A stretch of 64,000 nt of DNA, taken from DATBGO01 sp963840095 (GTDB taxonomy: Bacteria; Actinomycetota; Actinomycetes; Streptosporangiales; Streptosporangiaceae). This document shows, piece by piece, positions 57,162 through 64,000 of the stretch. Numbering within the stretch: position 1 is the first letter of the stretch; each line of letters begins with the position of its first letter. Location of the stretch: positions 806,001 through 870,000 of the forward strand of contig CAWIXN010000012.1 of the NCBI GenBank assembly GCA_963840095.1. Direction: 5' to 3'. Made by a program: the position numbers and the translations under genes. The notes below the pieces were generated by a model. That model did no database searches, was not told where the DNA came from, and saw nothing but the letters and a program-made list of their open reading frames with translations.

Positions 57162-59036
57162 GTGAGCCGGGGCTTGACCTACATGTCTGAGATGACCAAG
57201 CGCAGCGGGCCGGGTCCCGCGGAACTCGCGAGCGGCGACTCCGAGCGGCGGGCCGCGCCCGCCGCACGGCCACCCGACCGCAGGCGGCAGCGCCGCTGGG
57301 TCCCGGTCGTGGCCGCCTGGCTCACCTTTCTGGTCGGCCTGGCCGACATCATCCTCGGCTTCCGGACCAAGGTCATCTACGCGCACGTCAATCATCCGCT
57401 GCACCGGATATCCGAGATCGTGCCTGGCGCGCTGTCCAATCTGACCCGGACGGCCGATGTCATCATCGGCCTGCTGCTTCTCATGCTGTCGCACGGGCTG
57501 CGCAGGCGAAAGCGCCGGGCCTGGGAGGCGGCGATGCTGCTGATCGCCTCCAGCATGATCATCCACCTCATGCACCCCCATGTCGCCCCGATCGCCGTGA
57601 CCGCCGCACTGCTGGTGATCCTGGGGCTCTTCCGGAGCGAGTTCTACGCGATCGGTGATCCGCTCACCCGGTGGCGGGCGCTGCTGACGCTCGTCGGGCT
57701 GCTGGTGGCGGACGTCGCCATCGGCCTCGCCTATCTCGCGGTCACCCGCGGCCTGGCCCAGGACTACACGCTGATCCAGCGGCTTCAGTCGGTGGTCTTC
57801 CAGCTGGTCGGCTTCTCCGGCCCGGTCGCCTTCACCTCAGAGACCCGCGGCGACCTCTTCAACTTCCTCCTCAGCGGCCTGGGGCTGTTCACGCTGATCT
57901 CCGCCTGTTACCTGTTCCTGCGGCCCGCCAAGCCGCAGGACCGCCATGCCGCGCGGGACACGACCCAGGTCCGGGATTTGCTGGCCAAATACGGGGACCG
58001 GGACTCGCTCGGTTACTTCACGCTCCGCGACGACAAGAGGATCATCTGGTCGGCCACCGGCAAGTCCTGCATCGGCTACCGGGTCCTGTCCGGCGTGATG
58101 CTGGCCAGCGGCGACCCCCTCGGCGATGCGGAGGCGTGGCCGGGCGCCATCCATGCCTTCCTCGACGAGGCCGCGCGGCACGCCTGGGTCCCGGCCGTGA
58201 TTGGCTGCGGCGAACTCGGGGCGGAGGTGTGGTGCCGGGAGGGCGGGCTGACCGCGCTGGAACTCGGCGACGAGGCGGTCGTCGACATCGCGGACTTCTC
58301 GCTGAAGGGCCGGCCGATGCGGAACGTCCGGCAGATGTGCAGCCGGGTCGAGCGGCACGGTTACTGCGCGCAGGTGCGCCGGATCGGCGACATCCCGGAG
58401 GCTGAGATCCGCCGGATGATCAGGCAGGCAGATTCCTGGCGCGGCAATCCCACCGAGCGCGGCTTCTCCATGGCGCTCGGCCGGGTAGGCGGCCAGGGCG
58501 ACGACCGCTGCGTCGTCGCGACGGCCACCGAGGACGGCGTGCTCCGGGCCATCCTGCACTACGTGCCCTGGGGATCGGACGGTCTCTCGCTTGACCTGAT
58601 GCGCCGCGACCGCTCCGCTCAGCCCGGCCTGAACGACTTCCTGATCGTGGAGACCATCAAGAACGCCGAAGAACTCGGGGTCAAGCGGATCTCGCTGAAC
58701 TTCGCGGTCTTCCGTGCCGCGCTGGAACGCGGTGAGAAGATCGGCGCCGGCCCGGTGCTGCGCGCCTGGCGCCGCATCCTGCTGTTCGCCTCCAGGTGGT
58801 TCCAGATCGAGTCGCTGTACAAGTTCAACGCCAAGTTCAGCCCGCAGTGGGTGCCGAGATTCCTGGTGTATCCGAGCACCGGGGACGTGCCGCGGATTAG
58901 CCTGGCCGCCATGGAAGCGGAGGCTTTCCTGGTCTGGCCGAAGGTCGGGCTGCGCAGGATAGCGCGGAAGCTGGGCCTCGGCTCGCTCCTGCGCCGGTTA
59001 CCCGGGGCTGGCCACCCTCCAACCACTGCCGCGTAG
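57162..59036 (+). CDS. MprF/LysX-like membrane protein with phosphatidylglycerol lysyltransferase domain
   Basis: 624 residues from GTG; ATG at 57183 is an alternative. About six membrane helices at ~45-260 are followed by the DUF2156/LPG-synthase domain at ~270-600: LLAKYGDRDSLGYFTLRDDKR, YRVLSGVMLASGDPLGD, KNAEELGVKRISLNFAVFR. Such proteins transfer an aminoacyl group from tRNA to phosphatidylglycerol, lowering the surface charge. There is no fused lysyl-tRNA synthetase as in mycobacterial LysX. Its position inside the folate cluster is conserved in streptomycetes but has no evident metabolic link. Confidence 0.88.
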   Translation: MSRGLTYMSEMTKRSGPGPAELASGDSERRAAPAARPPDRRRQRRWVPVVAAWLTFLVGLADIILGFRTKVIYAHVNHPLHRISEIVPGALSNLTRTADVIIGLLLLMLSHGLRRRKRRAWEAAMLLIASSMIIHLMHPHVAPIAVTAALLVILGLFRSEFYAIGDPLTRWRALLTLVGLLVADVAIGLAYLAVTRGLAQDYTLIQRLQSVVFQLVGFSGPVAFTSETRGDLFNFLLSGLGLFTLISACYLFLRPAKPQDRHAARDTTQVRDLLAKYGDRDSLGYFTLRDDKRIIWSATGKSCIGYRVLSGVMLASGDPLGDAEAWPGAIHAFLDEAARHAWVPAVIGCGELGAEVWCREGGLTALELGDEAVVDIADFSLKGRPMRNVRQMCSRVERHGYCAQVRRIGDIPEAEIRRMIRQADSWRGNPTERGFSMALGRVGGQGDDRCVVATATEDGVLRAILHYVPWGSDGLSLDLMRRDRSAQPGLNDFLIVETIKNAEELGVKRISLNFAVFRAALERGEKIGAGPVLRAWRRILLFASRWFQIESLYKFNAKFSPQWVPRFLVYPSTGDVPRISLAAMEAEAFLVWPKVGLRRIARKLGLGSLLRRLPGAGHPPTTAA

Positions 59037-59053
59037 CTCGTAGATTGGCGCCT

Positions 59054-59974
59054 ATGGCAGGTGAAGCGCGGGTGCAGGCGGCGGGCCCCGCCGGGTGGGC
59101 GGGGCTGGCCGGATGGCCCGCCGTGAGCCGCTGCCTGGTCATGGGCGTGGTCAACGTCACCCCGGATTCGTTCTCCGACGGCGGCAGTTGGTTCGAACCC
59201 GGCGCCGCCATTTCCCACGGCCTCGACCTGATCGCGCAGGGCGCGGACATCGTCGATGTGGGCGGGGAGTCAACCCGCCCCGGCGCGCCCCGGGTCGACG
59301 CCGACGAGGAACTGCGCCGGGTCGGCCCGGTGGTCAGCGCGCTGGCCGCGGCGGGCGCGCCGGTCAGCGTCGACACCACGAGGGCGCCGGTGGCCCGCGC
59401 CGCCCTGGCCGCAGGCGCCGGGCTGGTCAACGACGTCAGCGGCGGGCTGGCTGACCCGCAGATGCAGCGCCTGGTAGCCGAGGCCGGGGTACCTTACGTC
59501 GTCATGCACTGGCGCGGCCACAGCCGCCAGATGCAGGACAAGGCGGTCTACGGTGACGTGGTGCGCGAGGTGCGAGACGAACTGCGCCAGCGGGTGGACG
59601 CGGTGATCGCCCAGGGCGTGGATCCGGCGCTGATCGCGGTTGACCCCGGTCTCGGGTTCGCCAAGCTGCCCGAGCACAACTGGGCGCTGCTGGCCCAGCT
59701 CGACGAGATAGGACGGCTCGGTGGGCCCGGGTCGCCCTTTCCGGTCCTCATCGGAGCGTCCAGGAAACGCTTCCTCGGCGGATTGCTGGCCGCCGGTGAT
59801 GGCCAGCCGCGGTCTTTCGCCGACTGCGATGACGCCACGACCGCCATCTCGGCGCTGGCAGCGACGGCCGGCGCATGGTGCGTGCGGGTCCACACGGTGC
59901 CCGGTAACGCCGATGCGGTGCGGGTGGCGGCGCGGTGGCGCGATGCCGCCGGAAGGCCAGGCGAGCCCGGATGA
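59054..59974 (+). CDS. folP: Dihydropteroate synthase
   Basis: 306 residues from ATG (MAGEARVQAAG); a TTG lies 9 bases earlier. MGVVNVTPDSFSDGG, DVGGESTRPGAPRVD, VVMHWRG, IAVDPGLGFAK and LIGASRKRF are the substrate-binding and catalytic motifs. It joins pterin pyrophosphate with p-aminobenzoate and is the sulfonamide target. It overlaps folB by 4 bp. Confidence 0.96.
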   Translation: MAGEARVQAAGPAGWAGLAGWPAVSRCLVMGVVNVTPDSFSDGGSWFEPGAAISHGLDLIAQGADIVDVGGESTRPGAPRVDADEELRRVGPVVSALAAAGAPVSVDTTRAPVARAALAAGAGLVNDVSGGLADPQMQRLVAEAGVPYVVMHWRGHSRQMQDKAVYGDVVREVRDELRQRVDAVIAQGVDPALIAVDPGLGFAKLPEHNWALLAQLDEIGRLGGPGSPFPVLIGASRKRFLGGLLAAGDGQPRSFADCDDATTAISALAATAGAWCVRVHTVPGNADAVRVAARWRDAAGRPGEPG

Positions 59975-60336
59975 GCCTGGACCGGATCTCGCTGGTCGGC
60001 CTGCGTGCCTCCGGCCGGCACGGCGTGCTTCCGGCCGAGCGCCTTGACGGCCAGGAGTTCCTCATCGATGTGGCGCTGGGCGTGGACACCACAGCCGCCG
60101 CGGCCGCCGATGACCTATCCCTGACAGTCGACTACAGTGAGCTGGCCGGCCGGCTGGCCGCGATAGTGTCCGGCGAGCCCGTGTCGCTGATCGAGACCCT
60201 GGCCGGCCGCCTCGCGGCGGCCTGCCTGGCCGAGCCGGCCGTGCAGGAAGTCGACGTGACCGTGCACAAGCCGCACGCGCCGGTCGGCCAGCTGCTGCAC
60301 GACATCAGCGTGACAATTCACCGGCGCCGCGGGTGA
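59971..60336 (+). CDS. folB: Dihydroneopterin aldolase
   Basis: 121 residues. LRASGRHGVLPAERLDGQEF, LSLTVDYSELAGRLAAIV and VTVHKPHAPVGQLLHDISVTI are the family pattern, with the catalytic Glu/Lys (SLIETLA, HKPHAP). It converts dihydroneopterin to hydroxymethyl-dihydropterin. 4-bp overlaps at both ends show tight coupling with folP and folK. Confidence 0.96.
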   Translation: MSLDRISLVGLRASGRHGVLPAERLDGQEFLIDVALGVDTTAAAAADDLSLTVDYSELAGRLAAIVSGEPVSLIETLAGRLAAACLAEPAVQEVDVTVHKPHAPVGQLLHDISVTIHRRRG

Positions 60337-60875
60337 GCGCGGTGCTCACGCCCGGCCGGCACCGCGTTGTCCTCGCGCTGGGCAGTAATCTCGGCGACCG
60401 GCTGGCCCACCTGCAGGAGGGGCTCGACGTACTTGCCGCCCGGCCCGGACTTGACTGCCTGGCCGTCTCGCCCGTCTACGAGACCGTGCCCGTTGGCGGC
60501 CCGGCCCAGGGCGACTACCTTAATGCGGTGGTCATCGCCGAGACAGCGCTGCCGGCCAGCGCGATCCTGCAGCGCGCCCAGGAGGCCGAGGCAGCCCTGC
60601 ACCGGGTCCGGGCGCAGCGTTGGGGCCCGCGCACGCTGGATGTCGACGTCATCGCCTACGGCAGCCAGGTCAGCGATGACCCGGAGCTGACCCTGCCGCA
60701 TCCGAGGGCGCACGAGCGTGCTTTCGTCCTCGCTCCGTGGCATGACCTGGAACCCGACGCCCAGATTCCGGGGCGGGGTGCGATCGCTGACCTGCTGACC
60801 CGGGTCGGCCGCGCCGGGGTCCGCCGGGCCGGCGGCCCGAGGCTGCGGTCCCCGGCCTGCGGCCAGGTGAGCTGA
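60333..60875 (+). CDS. folK: Hydroxymethyl-dihydropterin pyrophosphokinase
   Basis: 180 residues from GTG. ALGSNLGDRLAHLQEGLDVL, VSPVYETVPVGGPAQGDYLNAV, RWGPRTLDVDVIAYG and LPHPRAHERAFVLAPW are the HPPK motifs, including the Asp pair for Mg-ATP (LDVDVI). It supplies the pyrophosphate ester used by FolP. Confidence 0.96.
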   Translation: MSAVLTPGRHRVVLALGSNLGDRLAHLQEGLDVLAARPGLDCLAVSPVYETVPVGGPAQGDYLNAVVIAETALPASAILQRAQEAEAALHRVRAQRWGPRTLDVDVIAYGSQVSDDPELTLPHPRAHERAFVLAPWHDLEPDAQIPGRGAIADLLTRVGRAGVRRAGGPRLRSPACGQVS

Positions 60876-60882
60876 TGCGCCG

Positions 60883-61368
60883 ATGAAACCGACCCGGCCC
60901 TGGCCGCTGGCTGCCATCGTCATCTGCTGCGCGCTGGCTGCCTGGCTGGTCGTACGGGCCGCATTTGCCTCGCTGCCGCCGCTACCGTGGACCTCGGCCC
61001 TGACCCTGCTGCTGCTCGCGGCGGCGGAAGGCCTGAGCGCCCGGAACGTCCGCGCGAGGATCCTGGGCCGGGGTACCGCCAGGCCCATGCCGCCGATTGC
61101 CATCGCGCGGATGGCGGTGCTGGCAAAGGCCAGCGCGGCCGTGGCCGCGGTGGTGGCCGGCCTGGCGGCTGGTTTCCTGGCTGCCGTCGGCGGGTCGCTG
61201 GAGAAGGCCGTGCCCCGAGGGGACGCTTACTCGGCCGGAGTCACCCTCGCGGCCGCCATCGTCCTCGGCGGCGCCGCCCTGTACCTGGAGCGCTGCTGCC
61301 GTACCCCCGAGCCGCCCGAGGAGGACGAGCAGGGCGGCCGGCCCGGAGCGCAGAGCGGCGTGCGGTAG
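60883..61368 (+). CDS. DUF3180 membrane protein
   Basis: 161 residues with four membrane helices; KPTRPWPLAAIVICCALAAW, then RPMPPIAIARMAVLAKASA and SLEKAVPRGDAYSAGVTLAA are the DUF3180 pattern. It lies right after folK as in other actinomycetes; function unknown. The C-terminal tail is acidic and Pro/Gly-rich. Confidence 0.92.
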   Translation: MKPTRPWPLAAIVICCALAAWLVVRAAFASLPPLPWTSALTLLLLAAAEGLSARNVRARILGRGTARPMPPIAIARMAVLAKASAAVAAVVAGLAAGFLAAVGGSLEKAVPRGDAYSAGVTLAAAIVLGGAALYLERCCRTPEPPEEDEQGGRPGAQSGVR

Positions 61369-61422
61369 CCGAGTGGATATGCTGACCACGACCGTCCGGT
61401 ACCCGGCGAGGACTGGAACGAC

Positions 61423-62472
61423 ATGACCGATGACCAGCTGAGCGGCCAGGCCGGGCCACCACAGCCTGAACCTGCGCGGCGGCCCGGGGCGCGACCACGG
61501 CCACCGCAGCCGCTGCAGGGGCCACCGCAGCCGCTCCAGGGGCATCAGGAGGCCCTGCAGCCGCATCCGGTGCGACGGCCGCCATCGGCACACCAGCATC
61601 CGGCCCAGCTTCAGGTGGGCGTCGTAGGCGCTGGGCGGGTGGGAACCGTGCTGGCGGTCGCCCTGAGCCGGGCCGGCCACCGGGTGGTCGCTGCCTCGGC
61701 CGTGTCGGACGCATCGATCAGGCGGCTGAGCAAGAACCTGCCCGACGTGGCGATCTGCCAGCCCGCCGAGGTGGTCGCCCGGGCCGACCTGGTGCTATTG
61801 ACCGTGCCCGATGACGTGCTGCCCGGCCTGGTGGCCGGGCTCACCTCGACCGGCGCCGACCTGGCCGGACGCTTGCTCGCGCATGCCAGTGGCCGGCATG
61901 GGCTGGCTGTGCTTGAGCCCGCCGTCCGTCACGGCGCGATGCCGCTGGCCCTGCATCCGGTCATGACCTTCACCGGGCGCCCGGACGATATCGACCGGCT
62001 GGCCGGGATATCTTTCGGCGTGACGGCCCCCGACTCGCTCCGCCCGGTCGCCGAGGCGCTCGTCGTCGAGATGGGCGGCGAGCCGGTGTTCATCAGCGAG
62101 GAGTGCCGTGACCTGTACCACGGGGCCCTGGCCATCGGCGCCAACTACCTGGTGACGCTGGTGGCACAGGCCACTGACCTGCTCGGGCAGGCGGGGGTAC
62201 CGGAGCCGGGCCGGATGCTTGGGCCGCTGCTGTCCGCGGCCCTCGACAACGCGCTGCGGCTCGGCGATGCCGCCCTGACCGGGCCGGTTGCCCGGGGCGA
62301 CGCCGACACGGTCGCCAGTCACATCGAGGCCCTCCGGGCGGCCGCGCCCGAGGTGCTTCCCGCCTACCTCGCGCTGGCCAGGCTCACCGCTGACCGGGCG
62401 CTCGCCGCGGGTACCCTCACGGTCCCCGACGCGCAGCGACTGCTCGGCGTCCTGGCCGGGACTGGCCGGTGA
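61423..62472 (+). CDS. Rossmann-fold/DUF2520 oxidoreductase-like protein
   Basis: 349 residues. After a ~60-residue Pro/Gln-rich N-terminus with PPQPLQG repeats, VGVVGAGRVGTVLAVALSRAGH is the NAD(P) loop, and HPVMTFTGRPDDIDRLAGISFGV with NYLVTLVAQATDLLGQAGV is the DUF2520 C-terminal domain, similar in layout to ketopantoate reductase-like and ProC-like enzymes. It is always just upstream of panC in this group. It may act in pantoate synthesis, but this is inference from position. Confidence 0.85.
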   Translation: MTDDQLSGQAGPPQPEPARRPGARPRPPQPLQGPPQPLQGHQEALQPHPVRRPPSAHQHPAQLQVGVVGAGRVGTVLAVALSRAGHRVVAASAVSDASIRRLSKNLPDVAICQPAEVVARADLVLLTVPDDVLPGLVAGLTSTGADLAGRLLAHASGRHGLAVLEPAVRHGAMPLALHPVMTFTGRPDDIDRLAGISFGVTAPDSLRPVAEALVVEMGGEPVFISEECRDLYHGALAIGANYLVTLVAQATDLLGQAGVPEPGRMLGPLLSAALDNALRLGDAALTGPVARGDADTVASHIEALRAAAPEVLPAYLALARLTADRALAAGTLTVPDAQRLLGVLAGTGR

Positions 62473-62517
62473 CCCCGTTATGGCCAACCCTGCATTCGGA
62501 CGGACCGGGGCCGGCCG

Positions 62518-63387
62518 GTGACGCCCGTCCTGGCTACTACCCGGGCCGCGCTCGCGGCGGCCCGCGACGGGCTGCCGCAGCCGGTGGTGCTCATCCCGAC
62601 CATGGGCGCGCTGCACGCCGGCCACCGGGCGCTGCTGCGCCGGGCGCGCGAGATCTCGACCCCGGACGGCAGCCTGCTGGTGTCCATCTTCGTCAATCCG
62701 CTTCAGTTCGGCCCCGGTGAGGACTTCGATCGGTATCCGCGCGCCCTCGAGCAGGATCTGGCCATCTGCGCCGAAGCGGGCGCCGCGGTCGTGTTCGCCC
62801 CGGAGCAGGCGGAGATGTACCCGGCCGAACAGATGATCAAGGTTGATCCCGGAGTGATGGGGCAGGTCCTGGAGGGCCGGTCCAGGCCCGGATTCTTCAC
62901 CGGGGTACTGACCGTGGTGCTGAAGCTCTTCCAGCTGACGGCCGCGGATGTCGCGGTGTTCGGTGCCAAGGACGCCCAGCAGCTCGCGCTGGTGCGGCGG
63001 ATGACGGCCGACCTCAACCTCCGCGTTCGGATAGCCGAAGCGCCGATTGTGCGCGATGCCGACGGCCTCGCCTCCTCCAGCAGGAACGCGTACCTGTCGG
63101 GCGCCGAGCGGGCAACCGCGCTCGCCCTGTCGCGGGCTATGAGCGCCGGCCTCCGGGCGGCAGGGGGCGGGCCTGCCGCGGTGCGAGCCGCCGCGGGCGC
63201 TGTGCTCGCCAAGGCCGCCGCGGCGGACCCGCCGCTAGTCCTGGACTACCTGGCCCTGGTCGCCCCGGATACCTTCGCCGAGGTGGCGGACGGCGCGGCC
63301 GGCCCGGCGCGGTTGCTGGTCGCAGCGAAGGTCGGGAAGACCAGGCTGATCGACAATACGGCGCTCGTCCTGGCCGGGCCGAGCTGA
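62518..63387 (+). CDS. panC: Pantothenate synthetase
   Basis: 289 residues from GTG. IPTMGALHAGHRALLRRARE (HxGH with M-loop), VSIFVNPLQFGPGEDFDRYPR, FGAKDAQQLALVRRM and SSSRNAYLSG are the motifs for ATP and pantoate binding. It condenses pantoate with beta-alanine. No panD follows, as it does in many relatives; the next gene is the CoA kinase. Confidence 0.96.
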   Translation: MTPVLATTRAALAAARDGLPQPVVLIPTMGALHAGHRALLRRAREISTPDGSLLVSIFVNPLQFGPGEDFDRYPRALEQDLAICAEAGAAVVFAPEQAEMYPAEQMIKVDPGVMGQVLEGRSRPGFFTGVLTVVLKLFQLTAADVAVFGAKDAQQLALVRRMTADLNLRVRIAEAPIVRDADGLASSSRNAYLSGAERATALALSRAMSAGLRAAGGGPAAVRAAAGAVLAKAAAADPPLVLDYLALVAPDTFAEVADGAAGPARLLVAAKVGKTRLIDNTALVLAGPS

Positions 63388-63453
63388 TGGCAGGGCGCCG
63401 GGCGCGCCGTCTTGGCGGCCGGCGGCCGAGGTGAAAGGTCAAGCGGGAGAGCA

Positions 63454-64000
63454 ATGCTGCTGACGATCGATGTGGGAAACACCAACACGGTGCTGGGCGT
63501 CTTCGAGGGTGAGGAGGTCGTCGAGCACTGGCGGATCGCCACCGACCCGGTCCGGACCGCCGATGAGCTCGCCGTCATCCTGCAGGGACTGCTCGCCCAG
63601 AGCACCCTGTTCAAAGAGGCTGACATCAGCGGCATTTCGCTGTGCTCGACCGTGCCGTCGGTGCTGCACGAGATGCGGGAGATGTTCCAGCGCTATTACG
63701 GGGACGTGCCCGCCGTCATCGTCGAGCCGGGCGTGAAGACCGGTGTCCCGATCCGGATGGACAACCCCAAGGAGGTCGGCAGCGACCGGATCATGAACGC
63801 GCTCGCCGCCGTGCACCTGTACGGCGGCCCGGCGATCGTCGTGGACTTCGGTACCTCGACCAACTTTGACGCGGTCAGCGAAAGAGGCGAGTTCGTCGGC
63901 GGGGCCCTCGCGCCCGGCATCGAGATCTCGGTGGACGCGCTGTCCCGCCGGGCGGCGCAGCTGCTCAAGGTGGAGCTGACCAGGCCGGTCCACGTGATCG
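63454..64000 (+). CDS. coaX: Type III pantothenate kinase, N-terminal part (3' end outside window)
   Basis: The frame is open to the window end (~182 residues seen) from ATG with GCGGGAGAG upstream. MLLTIDVGNTNTVLGVFEGEE is the phosphate-1 loop; SLCSTVPSVLHEM, KEVGSDRIMNALAAVHLYGG and VVDFGTSTNFDAVSERGEFVGG-type motifs follow. It phosphorylates pantothenate, the first step of CoA synthesis, and is in the ASKHA family. The gene lies 66 bases after panC. Confidence 0.95.
   Translation, partial: MLLTIDVGNTNTVLGVFEGEEVVEHWRIATDPVRTADELAVILQGLLAQSTLFKEADISGISLCSTVPSVLHEMREMFQRYYGDVPAVIVEPGVKTGVPIRMDNPKEVGSDRIMNALAAVHLYGGPAIVVDFGTSTNFDAVSERGEFVGGALAPGIEISVDALSRRAAQLLKVELTRPVHVI

Overview
The window is high-GC (about 70%) DNA with GTG/ATG starts, purine-rich ribosome binding sites and short 4-bp gene overlaps. 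Several gene blocks run in the order known from Streptomyces and its relatives: tRNA-Ser / SRP RNA / dnaX-ybaB-recR-lysC-asd; wblA beside a class A penicillin-binding protein and two ArsA-type ATPases; ftsH-folE-(MprF-like)-folP-folB-folK-DUF3180-DUF2520-panC-coaX. This points to a filamentous actinomycete (Streptomycetales/Streptosporangiales-like). Genus cannot be read from the sequence alone.

Layout. 1-9.7 kb is accessory: a truncated hydrolase, an M15-peptidase/asparagine-synthase-type gene pair, an alpha/beta hydrolase, a GNAT-like gene, an XRE regulator with a phasin-like protein, a glyoxalase-fold protein, a higA antitoxin whose toxin is destroyed, and an ECF42 sigma factor with its DGPF/YCII partner. 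9.9-17.4 kb is core: tRNA-Ser, SRP RNA, replication and recombination genes, and the aspartate pathway (lysC with an internal beta-subunit start, then asd, which carries a frameshift as read). 17.4-34.2 kb holds membrane, signalling and transport genes: a GT87-like protein, a SpoIIE phosphatase, lspA, a tandem DUF1003 protein, PAP2, pepN, two ABC transporters, and an SPFH protein paired with a ribbon-helix-helix protein.

34.38-37.53 kb is a decayed integrative element in the 3' end of a tRNA-Pro gene. A direct repeat of about 58 bp flanks it, the displaced original tRNA 3' end and its terminator lie at the far side, and it carries an integrase C-terminal fragment, a 3' fragment of a second tRNA (tRNA-Gly, CCC), short tandem arm-like sites, a membrane protein with an 11-residue repeat coiled coil, and an Ltp-type protein of a family that includes a phage-exclusion lipoprotein.

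37.6-64 kb is mostly conserved housekeeping: cell wall (PBP, DacB), redox and developmental regulation (WblA, Crp), tRNA modification and purine salvage (tilS, hpt), proteolysis (ftsH), folate synthesis (folE, folP, folB, folK) and pantothenate/CoA synthesis (panC, coaX, cut by the window end). The most unusual points are the composite tRNA-Pro/tRNA-Gly island, the frameshift in asd, the M15-AsnB pair, the toxin-less higA fused to an MFS fragment, a promoter with a MerR-type architecture before the phasin-like gene, and a perfect dyad before a GbsR/MarR-type regulator.
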